Shown here: positions 45,459-55,927 of the stretch, piece by piece
Layout of the letters: each line of letters starts with the position of its first letter
How positions within the stretch are numbered: the first letter of the stretch is position 1
Assembly: GCF_000001735.4 (NCBI RefSeq)
Contig: NC_003070.9
Span: forward strand, 5,084,001-5,148,000
Reading direction: 5' to 3'
Origin: Arabidopsis thaliana
Lineage: Eukaryota; Streptophyta; Magnoliopsida; Brassicales; Brassicaceae
Length of the DNA: 64,000 bases
Translations under genes and position numbers: made by a program
The notes under the pieces: generated by a model
What the model was told of the DNA's origin: nothing
Seen by the model: only the letters and a program-made list of their open reading frames with translations
The model's database searches: none

Positions 45459-48400
45459 GAAGAGAGAGAGAGAACAAAAAAGAAGAAGAGAGTTTTAAAT
45501 GGAAAGCAATGTAAGGTTTTGTAACATAAAGGAAGAATGATGCTTGTATTTATAAGGACATTATTCCATTATTTTTTTAACTCGTCAGAACCTAAATTTT
45601 TTAAAACCATGAAATTCGTCACACGGTTTTGTTTGATTTTGAAAATAGCCATCACCATTAACTAAATATTTGCGTGACTTTTACCAAGTCCTTCTAATGG
45701 ATAATGTTTGAAATATGAGAAATTGCACATATATATAACTGTTTTTCCATCATTTTTCACGAAAGAAAAACATACTTTTTTTTTTAGCACTTACATGGAC
45801 TTACAAATGCACGCTACAATGATAACTATTACTAGCTCTTTTAAAACTAGTCGTTATTTTTGTTAGAATATTTAGATATTTTATATAAACAATCAATTAA
45901 TAGAAAAGCTTCGTTTTGAAACAAGTCTTTCATCTGAGCAGTCAATACCATTACAGAAAACATTCTTTTCTAAAAAAATATTAATGCCCCAATATTGAAA
46001 TATATATACATATTTGTTTTACTAATTTAGAGTGATAAAACTAATAGTATTTTTCTAAAAATAAATTTAGTATATTTTTCTTAAATTATTATAAATATCT
46101 CCATGATATATCCAAATTATTAGTTTTACTAAATAAAAATTCATACTTCAAAAATCTACATATGTGACTCTAGAAATTAAAGTTTCTCAAATGGTTATAA
46201 ATCTCTTTTTTAGTTTTATTCTTTGTTTTTTTGTCGTCTTTTTGTTCTTTGTTTTTATGTTGTGGGAAGTTTAGTGAATATTTGCGTTCAAAAATTCAGT
46301 CCAAATCGATGAGAAGTATAACTATTACAATTTGCAAAGAATTGGTCTGAATATATATTGTAACTTGTAACTGAGAAAATAATTTAATATGAAAATAATT
46401 TATATTAAGAAAACTAATAATAATTTAAAGTATTAAAATAAAGAATAAATAATTCAAGTCGACGGTATCATTTGTATCTTTCCATTGGCATATCATTTGA
46501 CCAAATATTTTTTTAAACATATCTATAGAAGATGTCTAATGGATGACTAATGGCAAGCAAGTGACTATTTCCAAGGCATATGCCGCATATTATTGACCAA
46601 ATATTTTTAAAGACTTATACTCTCCAATCATTTTACAAATTAGTGTTCTAAATAGCAAAACATGTGTATATATATATAAACTAATCAATTTTGCAATATT
46701 AGATAACTGGACGTGTAAAGATAGTTAAGAAGGTTAATAATTTCAAAATACTTGAATATTTGGCCTAGAAAATTAGTTTCGCCTAATTAAAACAATTTTC
46801 CCGACTTGGCGACTTGTTCACCCGGTAAATTAACTTTGAAATGAACACATACTAATTTTCAAATTAAACTTGGTTAAGAACTTCCACCAATATATCAAAC
46901 CATATTTAACTACTACTTTTTAACTTAATAAGTAGAAATCCTCGAGCAAAGTCACAAATGCATGAAGAATCACTTATATCAAAAAATTGACACTTATATT
47001 TCGCACACAATATCTAATTGCCACTATGTTCAAGACAACATTACTATCAAAGAGAAATTAAAGAAAAAAACAGAACTTGAGAGAGATTGTGAAATATGCC
47101 TAGTGAGAATATTTATAAGGAACACATTATTTTTAGTTTTATTAAAAATTCGTTATAACTTCAAAAACAGTTTTATTCTACAATAAGTTTATGTGTATCT
47201 GGAGCTGGTATCCAAAATAGTAAAATAGGTTGTATCTATTTTTTAGGGTTACTTCTTTGTATTTTTGTATGAATATGCACTAACAAAAAAAAAGGGTGTC
47301 ATGTGAATATCAGACAAATGATGAAATGGATCGTAGACGAATTAGTTAATTACACACACACGATAAAAGAAGCAAGTGGAGTTTTTTCAATCGAAGAATT
47401 CGTCGGATGGATGTATGTAGCTAACTAACTATCATCATTACCATATGGCCATCTTTTGTCTCTGTAAATTATTACAACATGTACCAATATCTTAGCTCAT
47501 TGGTCCACTTTGCCTTTTGGCCTTTGCGTGTTGACTGGGAGAATTTGGTGAAGCCGTCCACAACATTCAGAACAATACGAAGGTTCCGATTCGTTCTGAC
47601 GTGGAAATTAAATCGATATGTAGAATAGTTTGAATTAAATTAATAGTGGAAAATAAACAGTGTACGTGCATAATAATAGTTTCATTTTCTTATATATACA
47701 TCACTAATCATAAACACTTAAAGACTGACAAAATTTGAAATGTGTAAGAGCCGCTATATAGATGTAAGATTTTTCTTTATTTGATAATTTCAACTTGTTT
47801 TTTTCTTGTTTTGATCTTCTTAATAGTGCAAGGCTAGTGGGTGTACTTGTTGAGCTGCCGTAGATGCTTTATTAATCTCACCGGCCATATAGGTTTAAAG
47901 GCCCAAATGTATATTTTTTTCTGTATATGTTCGAAGTTAGTATCACTTTATTAACACACCCTGTTAACAAATATGGCTCATTAAAGTGAATTGGACCATG
48001 ACTTACAAGGATTCTAACGCACAATATAATGATCATATGTGAAACTCACTATAAGAGATTACCAAAGTACAATTTCAAACTTCATTATGAAGATGAGATG
48101 CTTCTTATTAAAATGCGTAATCTTATTTACTAAGAGAATAAATAAAAGAGAGCTTATGATGCATTCAATTACGAGTACAACTGTATGTTTAAGAAAAACA
48201 AAAATACTAGTTGTTGTACTTGTAAGAGAGAATAAAGATGTGTTGTCGAAAAAAAAAAAAAACATCACTAAAATTGGGATGGAGCTGAGAAAGAAAGCCT
48301 TTGCTCCAGTCCAAAGTCCAAACCAAGTGTTGACACTAATGGGCCTTAGAGTAATAGGCCTAATACAATTTAAAATATATATAATTTTTATTTTCTGTAT

Positions 48401-48790
48401 ATTTTTAAAAATCATTTTTTTGTTATGTTTTAAAACAAAGACATTATTTTGTATTTCCACGTAGCTGCAACCTCAAGATCTTCTTTTCTTGTTTTAGGTT
48501 TATAGACTAGTCTTCCGATTAATGTTCGTTGAATGACGAATAGAACGACCAAATAACCTAACATCCATAAAAAGGACGTAAGTATTGTTTTGGTGTAACT
48601 TTATCGACGTTGTAATTTAACACTCGTAACAATTGTGATCCATTACATTGGGATATACATTAAAGAAATACTCATGTTCAAACTTTCAAAAACAAACAGA
48701 AGATTACACAACACATACACACACGACAGAGGATTAAACCTCGTTTTTATTACACATAAGACAAATGATGATCACATAGAGAAATCAATC
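45459..48790. other. Intergenic between PCR2 and PCR1
   Basis: This 3.3-kb stretch is the promoter of PCR2 plus the distal part of duplication unit A. A TATTTATA box (minus-strand TATAAATA) lies at 45547-45554, 89 bp from the ATG. Dinucleotide TA runs lie at about 45321-45337. ORFs at 48039-48464 fall in AT-rich sequence with no family match. Confidence 0.55.
45547..45554 (-). promoter_or_regulatory. PCR2 TATA box
   Basis: Minus-strand TATAAATA lies 89 bp upstream of the ATG. The same element sits 79 bp upstream of PCR1 at 49742-49749, so it was conserved through the duplication. Confidence 0.55.
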
Positions 48791-49663
48791 TTAGCGGGTC
48801 ATGCCGCCTTGGAAGGCTGGAGCACCCATCGCCACTCCACCTTGATTTTGTTGTTTCTCTGCGTTCCCTGCCCATCCTAAAATACGAAAATTAATTTGTA
48901 ACAAGTGTTAATTAATTTTTCGATTACACTAACAAATCAATCAGAAAAATGAAAAAAAGGTAAGATGTATCATGAAGAAATAAATTACCAAGGCTCATAT
49001 CGAAACCGCGGTGCTTGAGTTCACGGTATTGTTGGGTCAAAGCACAGAGGTTACAGCAAAAATGTTTAAGGCAATCAGTACAACCATCTCCTTTAATATT
49101 GTATTGAGCTCTCATCTTTCCACTATAGAAACACGCGTACATACGCCCACAACTTGTTATTAAGTCTATCAACATGTATAATGCTCCAGCCGCACAACAC
49201 GCTGAAATTTTTCGAACCAACAATTATTTATCATTAGCGCTTGCTCCCGCCAAATGTGGCAAAACCTTTTTCTATGATTTATTGAATTATAAGTTACTTA
49301 CATTTGGATCCTCGATCTACAATCTCAGCGACTTGGCCAAATGTGATACATGGACAACATAATGTGATACAACCTGCATTCATTTTGGCAAGATAAATTA
49401 TAAGTACTTTGGCTATTAATTTTCAGAAATTAGACCAAATTGATGAAGAAATATGGATCCAAAGTATTGAAAGCATATCTATTACATGCATAACATTACT
49501 TGTTTTCAGATTTTTACACACACGCACACACTATATATATAATATATATTTATAAGTAATTGTGAAAAGTGTAATTACAGTTTCGGCAGTCAGAGAAGCA
49601 ATCACAGAAGCCTGTGGACCATTCTCCTTGAGCATGAGGCTTGGCATGAAGTTGAGCTTCCAT
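48791..49663 (-). CDS. PCR1: PLANT CADMIUM RESISTANCE 1 (PLAC8 domain)
   Basis: Four exons in the same phases as PCR2 give 151 residues; one His is missing near the N-terminus (MEAQLHAK instead of MEAQHLHAK). The signature is CCITLCCPC. The hydrophobic core has diverged most ([20 protein letters not shown]). The Cys-rich block [20 protein letters not shown] and the tail AFQGGMTR are nearly identical to PCR2. PCR1 gives cadmium tolerance to yeast and acts at the plasma membrane (family knowledge). It is the right-hand copy of a tandem duplication. Probably At1g14880. Confidence 0.96.
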
Positions 49664-49741
49664 GGAGAGAAAAATAAAGAGGTTTTTAAATAGAAAGCAA
49701 TGTGTTTAAGGTTTTGTGACATAAACGAAGAATGATGCTTG

Positions 49742-49749
49742 TATTTATA
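49742..49749 (-). promoter_or_regulatory. PCR1 TATA box
   Basis: Minus-strand TATAAATA lies 79 bp from the PCR1 ATG, matching the PCR2 position. Confidence 0.55.
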
Positions 49750-50230
49750 AGAATATTAATTCCATTATTTTTGAACTCGTCGGAACCTCGACTTTTAAAA
49801 ATCATAAAAAAAAAGTCTCAAGTTTTTGTTTTATCTTGAAAGTAGCCATCACCATTTACTAAATATTTGCTTTAAGGAGTATATAACCAAGTCTTTCTAG
49901 TTTTTTTTGTTTTTCTTAAGAAATCTATTTTAGTTTGTAATGGATAATGTTTGATAAATCGAAATAACATATGGATTTTCATTTAGTAAAGATTTTCATG
50001 CAGATATTTCATGGAGAGATTTATAAACATATTGGAAAAAAGTTTTTTTTTTTAATTTATCAGTTTTATCACACTACTACACACTTTAACTTATAAGAAA
50101 AGTTTATTTTTGTCTTCCCCCATTTATTTAGGATATAATGTAAACGGATTCAAATGGGTTAGTCCGTTTAAGCCTGCGGGCTTAGCAGGTTTGATGAAAA
50201 TTAAATGGACAATTGTATCTTTAATTACAG

Positions 50231-50318
50231 AGACGAGTGACGAGCGACGAGTGACGAGCGACGAGTGACAAGCGACGAGTGACGAGCGACGAGTGACGAG
50301 CGACGAGTGACGAGCGAT
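50231..50318. repeat. Minisatellite of alternating GACGAGT/GACGAGC units
   Basis: About twelve 7-bp units alternate GACGAGT and GACGAGC, giving a 14-bp dimer period over 88 bp, with single variants (GACAAGC, GATGACC at the edge). The minus frame reads SSLVTRR repeats but has no gene context. Confidence 0.9.
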
Positions 50319-50843
50319 GACCAAATCCTACAGAAAGATGTCTAATAGTAGCACGCAAGTGACTATTCATATGATTGACCAAATATCTTTTCGAAAGACA
50401 TTTTGATTCTTAGTTTAATTATAAGGGTTCCACGTCCCGCGCGCCAATCATTTTGCAAATTATAGTGTTCTACTTTGCACATACAATATTAAAATTTATC
50501 TAATCATTGCAACGCCGTCATTTTGGCGTTCAACGTTTCTGCTCCACCCTGATAAATTAGTTTTTATATTAAAACGAACGTCTCGAGGAATAGAGTTAAC
50601 CAAGCCAGTTATTGAATAATGAAGCCCTATGTGAGATACTATATATGGCATCTTGATAGCTCTCAAAGCTTTGAAATCAATTAAGAGATACTATATATGG
50701 ATCACATACTGAAAATTATAGCATAAAACTAAAAAGTCTAAGTGAGATACTATGGATGATGGATCACATATACATTGTAGTCATGAAGTTCTTAACGTTG
50801 AAAAGATCTATACAATTCCAAGTTTATTGAAAATGAAGAATAA

Positions 50844-50928
50844 ATTGTAGTTGGAGCAATCGCAGAAACCAATCGACCATTTGCCGTCAGCTTGAGGTTT
50901 GCCGCCATGCATCGCCTTCAACTTCCAT
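50844..50928 (-). pseudogene. Relic of a third PCR gene, exon 1 only
   Basis: On the minus strand an ATGGAAG start like that of PCR1/PCR2 (50928) is followed by sequence whose +1 frame reads MHGGKPQADGKWSIGFCDCS. This aligns with [20 protein letters not shown] of PCR2. A frameshift separates the ATG from the conserved part; the original frame hits a stop after 13 codons. After FCDCSNYN the similarity ends near the expected splice donor. No CCxxxxCPC exon was found upstream of it in the transcription direction. It lies within unit B, upstream of PCR1. Confidence 0.7.
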
Positions 50929-53044
50929 CACTCACAGTCACTCTGTCAATTCTTCACCCCCACAAAAGGAAAATAAATTTTTAAAATGTAAATGCCTAGT
51001 GATAATATATATAAGGAGGATATTATTTTCAGTTTTATTAAAAGTCGTCTTATAACGTTCATTAATGTTATAGGCCATCTTTGGTCTGTATCTTAAACAT
51101 GGACCATATATTACATGTTAGCTCATTAGTCCTCTTTGCTTTTTCGTGTTGACTGGGACAATTTGGTGAAGTCGTCCATAGCATTCAGGCAATATATGAA
51201 GGTTCCGATTCGTTCTGACGTGGAAATTACATTGATATGTAGTTTGATTAAATTAATCGTCGAAAGTAAACAGTGTAATTGCATAATGATATATAGTTTC
51301 ATTTTCTTGTAATTAATATACATTACTAATTATACAAAGTTGGAGAATAACAAAATTTGAAATCAGTAAAAGCCACCATATAAATATAAGATTTTCTTTA
51401 TTTGATAATATTTGAACTTGTTTCATTTTCTTGTTTTGTTTACTATATTTTGAAATATCTGCCCTTTAATAAGAGAAGAAATAAAAAGAGCTTAAGAGGC
51501 ACTCGTTTATGAGTATAACTGTAATAAAATAAAAATACTAGTTGTAGTAAAAGAAATTAAAGATGTGTTATCGAAAAATTTCGTGTCATTTGAATACTCG
51601 CATAGCTAAAACTGGGATTGAGCTGAGAGAGAAAGCCTTTGCTCCAAACCAAGTGTTGATGCTGATGGGCCTTAGAGAAATAGGCCTATTATAAGTTTTA
51701 CGGGCTTCATTATAGGTATGATTCGAGGAATTTAACAAATATTTCGTTGGAAAAAAACAACCAAATAGTTTTTCTTCTTCTTTTCATTGTCTTTTTCTGG
51801 TAACCAAAAAGTTTTGGAATTTACAGAAAATTCTTGTTTTGATATGATTAATATTAATATTTGAAGTGAAAAATTCTATTATAATGATTAATGCATAGTT
51901 AAAAAATTTACTAAGATATGAAGGCTTCAAATTCAATCATATACATATTTGGTAATCATATATGAATATTACTAATATTGATTTTTATTACTAACCAAGC
52001 ATATAATATATGTTAACACATAACATGAATGAGAATGGTTTAAACGTTACTAATCAAATCCTATGTATGTAATAAATAATAATATATTTAGTCGGCTACC
52101 TCCCCACTATAGTCTATAAACTATATAGTACACACTCATTTTTTTCTAAAAGTGGCATTTTAAGTGGACTTTTCTTCTTAAGAAGCATGGTGTGGATCGT
52201 TTACTAAAACGATCATGTCATCATTTTCTTCTCTTTCATATATAGCATTAGATCAGAACGCTACAATTTTTCTAATAAAATTCCAAATTATATTGATACT
52301 CTCTAGGGTTCCTAGTTCTACAAAGTAAGTTCAAAAATTCAAACAATTCGAGTCATATATTTGTCTCTTGAATCTTGATATAACAGATTCAACACTAAAA
52401 ATGAGTAAAATCTAAAAAAGGTGTCTATTTAGAAAGAGGAAAAAAAAGACATTGTTATTCAATGAGTTGGAGCATTTTGAGAAAACTATTAGTACAATGT
52501 TAATAATCACGCGTGCAGATATTTTCTTCTCGGATAATTTACTTTTATTTAGCAGAATTATTGATTGTAGGCGAATCTCCACATACTCCATCCATAACTT
52601 GGTGAGTCCCATCATAGTATTCACCGTACGATCCTTTCGTGGTCGATATTGCAACTGAGGAGTAATGTCCACCCAAAATCTCACTTGCGACCCATACCTA
52701 GTTCAACATTTGTGTTCATACTCGACATTTATAAACAAAAGTGCATACAAAATATAGTTATAAAAATGAAGTGTTATGGATATTTTTTTAACCGTTGATA
52801 TGTTATGAACATATTTTCTTATAAAATTTAAATATATATGGGATAGATAACCATAAAGAATGCAGTTCCTTTTAAGGTACGGCTAAGATAGTGAATCTAC
52901 CAAGCCTTCCTTTTCACACCAACTATGGATAAAATACACCCGACAAAATGATTAGTGGCCATAATGTGATTATAATGAGCATGAATGGGCAAACATGTCA
53001 CATTTCTCCATTACTCAATGTCTACATAAACCCTCCAATCTCAC
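50929..53044. other. Intergenic, end of the PCR duplication and upstream of the PMEI-like gene
   Basis: Unit B of the segmental duplication ends near 51690. The rest is AT-rich. A minus-strand open stretch at 52412-52684 has a protein-like composition (RFWVDITPQLQYRPRKDRTV) but no family I recognise. Promoter words of the next gene are not distinctive. Confidence 0.5.
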
Positions 53045-53704
53045 ATGTTAACTCGAAACAAAGAAGAAATAAACAGAGTAAAAAACTTAAAGCTTAAAAT
53101 GGGGAGGCAGCTTTATACGACGACGGTTCTCTACTTAGTCACCCTACTCTTCATTTGCCGGACAATCTCAGCCGTCCGTTTCCCTCCGGAACAACCAACA
53201 ACCGATGATCTAGATTTCATCCGTACGAGCTGCAACACAACGCTGTATCCAGACGTATGTTACACGTCTCTAGCTGGATACGCCTCCGCCGTCCAAGATA
53301 ATCCGGCAAGGCTAGCTAAACTCGCAATCGGCGTTTCTCTCTCCCGCGCAAAATACACGGCGGCTTACCTCTCCAAACTCTCACGTCGCGCTGCCTCAGC
53401 TGCTGTCCACGACTGCGTTTCGAACGTGGGAGATGCCGTGGATCAGATGCGTGGCTCCCTAAGGCAGCTCCGAGAGATGAACCACCGTCGTCCCGGAGAT
53501 CCGGCGTTTAGGTTTCAGATGAGTAACGTGCAGACGTGGATGAGCGCGGCGTTGACGGACGAGGAGACGTGTACGGATGGGGTCACGGAGGAGATGGAAG
53601 ACGGAGAGACGAAGACGGCTATTTGCGATAGAGTCGCCGACGTCAAGAGGTTCACGAGTAATGCGCTCGCTCTCGTTAATACCTACGCCAACAATGGAGC
53701 CTAA
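53045..53704 (+). CDS. Pectin methylesterase inhibitor-like (invertase/PME inhibitor family)
   Basis: This is a single-exon gene of 219 codons from the first ATG, or 201 from the ATG at 53099 (MGRQLYTTTVLYLVTLLFIC). The second start is preferred for function because it begins directly with a signal peptide, cleaved near ISA-VRF. The mature part has the PMEI pattern of four cysteines in two pairs: SCNTTLYPDVC near the N-terminus and HDC...ETC later. It also has YTSLAGYA and a helical bundle ending SNALALVNTY. Such proteins are secreted to the cell wall and block pectin methylesterase or invertase; which target applies here cannot be told. Probably At1g14890. Confidence 0.93.
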   Translation: MLTRNKEEINRVKNLKLKMGRQLYTTTVLYLVTLLFICRTISAVRFPPEQPTTDDLDFIRTSCNTTLYPDVCYTSLAGYASAVQDNPARLAKLAIGVSLSRAKYTAAYLSKLSRRAASAAVHDCVSNVGDAVDQMRGSLRQLREMNHRRPGDPAFRFQMSNVQTWMSAALTDEETCTDGVTEEMEDGETKTAICDRVADVKRFTSNALALVNTYANNGA

Positions 53705-54664
53705 CTAACTAAGCTAGGTCTTGAAATTCCTAAAGTTATAAAAACACTTGTATATATATATGTGTTAAGTTGTGTGCTTAGTTTATAATGTGTATTCGAG
53801 GCTTTGAAACCGAGTTAGAACTCTGAGTTTGGGTGTTCAAATTATACATTAATCTATGTTTGATTGTATTAATATTAATATATGTCATATGTGTTTATAT
53901 GGTGTGTGCTATATGAGTAATGAAGATAATTATACATGGTTTTGATGAGTAAATTTGATACATGAACCTGGTTTTTTTTTTTTTTTTTTTTTCTTTGATG
54001 AATTTGGATATGATATGGATGAATTTTGGCCATCATGTCTAAGGGGAACTGAAACCCGTGAGATGATTAGAACATCTGACTATGACCCCAAAGTTTGTCT
54101 ATTAGTGGCCCACTCTAAAATCTTTACGAAAACAAGGTTTTGTCCTTTTTGTTCACGGGGATGCCAAAAAGCTTCCATACTCTGTTCACAGTTTCTATTT
54201 CAATCCCTATTGATAATGATTACACACATTCGCTTCACAGATTTTTCTAATTGAATTCCCTTTGAAATTTTCAACTCCCGCGCTGATTCCACAGTGATTC
54301 TTTCTTCTGCTAACTGTAGCATAATTAAATTAGTGACAATAATGAATGTTTAGCATTACCAATTACATAGTTTTCCCCTCATTATTAAGTGTGAAAATGA
54401 AATCAAAGCAGCAATAATTGTTCAACAAGAGAACAAAGTTTCACATAACACAATGCAGTAATAATAATAATACACAGTCGCTAATGTTATATCTTATCTC
54501 AGGACTAAGCAACAACACACACACAAATTCTAAAGTTTACAATCCAAATACTGAAAGAAATCCAAATAAATCTAATTAAGCTAAATTAAAGCACTCTCTT
54601 ACTCTCTAAGAGATTCCATTTTTCAGTAACTAAAGATTCCGAAATTGCATAAGTACCGATTAAT
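53705..54664. other. Convergent 3' flanks of the PMEI-like and HMGA genes
   Basis: A poly-T run of about 22 bases lies at 53971-53992. An ORF at 53955-54254 spans it and is not supported. The remaining sequence is 3' UTR-like with an ATA-rich run near 54462. Confidence 0.6.
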
Positions 54665-55353
54665 TCAGCACCCAACCGGAGCAACCACCGTCGGCTTCAC
54701 CTTCGGAGGTCTCCCACGTCCCCTACGCTCACCTGTCGCCTGAGCTGCCGGTTCCGGCGCAGCAACCGTCTCCGAATCTGTTCTCGGTCTCTTCGGTGGT
54801 CGTCCTCGTGGCCTTCCAGATCCGGTAATGACCTTCTCCTGGGGAGGCTCCGATGGATCTTTCGGCTTCGGTGGACGGCCACGAGATCTAGGCGGATCTG
54901 TAGAGACGACGGTGGCAGCAACAACAGCAGCAGCAGCGGCGTCAGATTCGGCCTGAGTCTTCTGCTTCGGAGGACGGCCACGACCACGCTTAGGAGGAGC
55001 ATCTGGATCTGGTTTCATATAATTGTTCTTCACCATGATTAGCTGACCGGTTTTCTTCATCTGGTTGAGATGGTAGCTGAGCAGCGTCATGTGTGACGGC
55101 GGTAGAGTTTGTTGAGTCGACTCGATGTGCTTAGCAATCGTCGTTTTGTTGCAGCCGTTCTTATCGTTCAAGGACTCAATCGCTTCCATTATCATCTAAA
55201 CACAAATTTCAACCAAAATTTCAGAAACTAAATTGAGAGAGATTGAGAGATTTTAGGGGTGTACTTCACCTGAGGATAAGGTGGGAGAGAAAACGACGGA
55301 AGTTCTGATGAATGCGTATCTGAAGCTGAGCCATGGTGGAGATCGAAGGCCAT
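54665..55353 (-). CDS. HMGA: HMGA-type AT-hook protein with linker-histone H15 domain
   Basis: Two exons (55353-55270 and 55195-54665) give 204 residues. Exon 1 encodes a short acidic/hydrophobic head ending LPPYPQ. Exon 2 begins with a winged-helix H15 domain (MIMEAIESLNDKNGCNKTTI to LSYHLNQMKKTGQLIMVKNN). Four AT-hooks follow: KRGRGRPPK, PRSRGRPPK, RPRGRPPKR and RRGRGRPPK. They bind the minor groove of AT-rich DNA, and the protein acts as an architectural chromatin factor in the nucleus. Four hooks after one H15 domain is the standard plant HMGA layout. Probably At1g14900. Confidence 0.96.
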
Positions 55354-55927
55354 GTCAAGCGTAGAGAGTGTGTGAGGTGATGAAGGAAGGAATCTGTGTG
55401 AGGAGGGATTTTAAAAAGCAATTTGGGAAAGTGGTTTTCTCATTATTCTCATATTAACTTGTAGTGTTGATCTGACGGTTGGGGTTTTCAAACTTACGGG
55501 TTGATCCAACGGCTCTGAGTTTATAGCAGCTTTCTCGAGCAGGATTACTGACGTGGACATATGGGAATGACTTCTGCTGACTATTACCCTTAAATTACCT
55601 AATTCTCCTCCAATCTTCCTTTTTTATTCAACGAATGGCCATTGGTTCAGCCTAGCTGGATTACTAGAACAGAAAACGACATACTACGTAGCGTTTTTGC
55701 TAATCATATTTCAAATTATTTTGTTAATGTAACACAATGAGTTATATATATCTTTCATTTTTTTTCCACCAATGAAAATTCATTTATATAATCAATCCCG
55801 AGGAGTCTTTCTCTATTAGCAGAACAAGATTTGCAAGACTAGAAGATGATGTGATTTTATTACTACTCACAAACAATAGAATCATATGAGACAAATAAAG
55901 CATTTTGAGAAATATACGAAGATGGGA
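55354..55927. other. HMGA promoter and ANTH gene 3' flank
   Basis: This interval is about 570 bp. The HMGA leader runs to around 55420. No distinctive element and no coding signal is seen. Confidence 0.55.

Larger units (their letters stand above)
49664..50843. other. PCR1 promoter region
   Basis: A TATA box lies at 49742-49749. The tract from 49830 aligns with 45650 onward of unit A. A 7/14-bp minisatellite lies at 50231-50318 and is absent from the matching part of unit A. Three imperfect GAGATACTATATATGG words occur near 50634, 50685 and 50745. Confidence 0.55.
44091..51690. repeat. Tandem segmental duplication carrying PCR2 and PCR1
   Basis: Unit A (about 44091-48360) and unit B (about 48504-51690) start with the same AGACTAGTCTTCCGATTAATG words and end with the same GATGGGCCTTAGAGAAATAGG-type words. 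Inside, the PCR gene, the gene's TATA region, the GATGTCTAATG...GTGACTATT segment (46540 and 50337) and the GGTTCCGATTCGTTCTGACG segment (47581 and 51201) occur in the same order. Unit B is about 1 kb shorter. Identity is high in exons and much lower between genes. Confidence 0.85.

Noticed and set aside
48039..48464. Overlapping ORFs of 133-141 codons on both strands
   Set aside because: AT-rich sequence with Lys/Ile/Phe-rich translations, inside the duplicated intergenic region and not open in the sister copy.
50124..50324. 66-codon ORF with SSLVTRR repeats
   Set aside because: The reading frame is simply the translated minisatellite.
53955..54254. 99-codon ORF downstream of the PMEI-like gene
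   Set aside because: It starts at a poly-T run coding for poly-Phe and lies in a 3' UTR interval.
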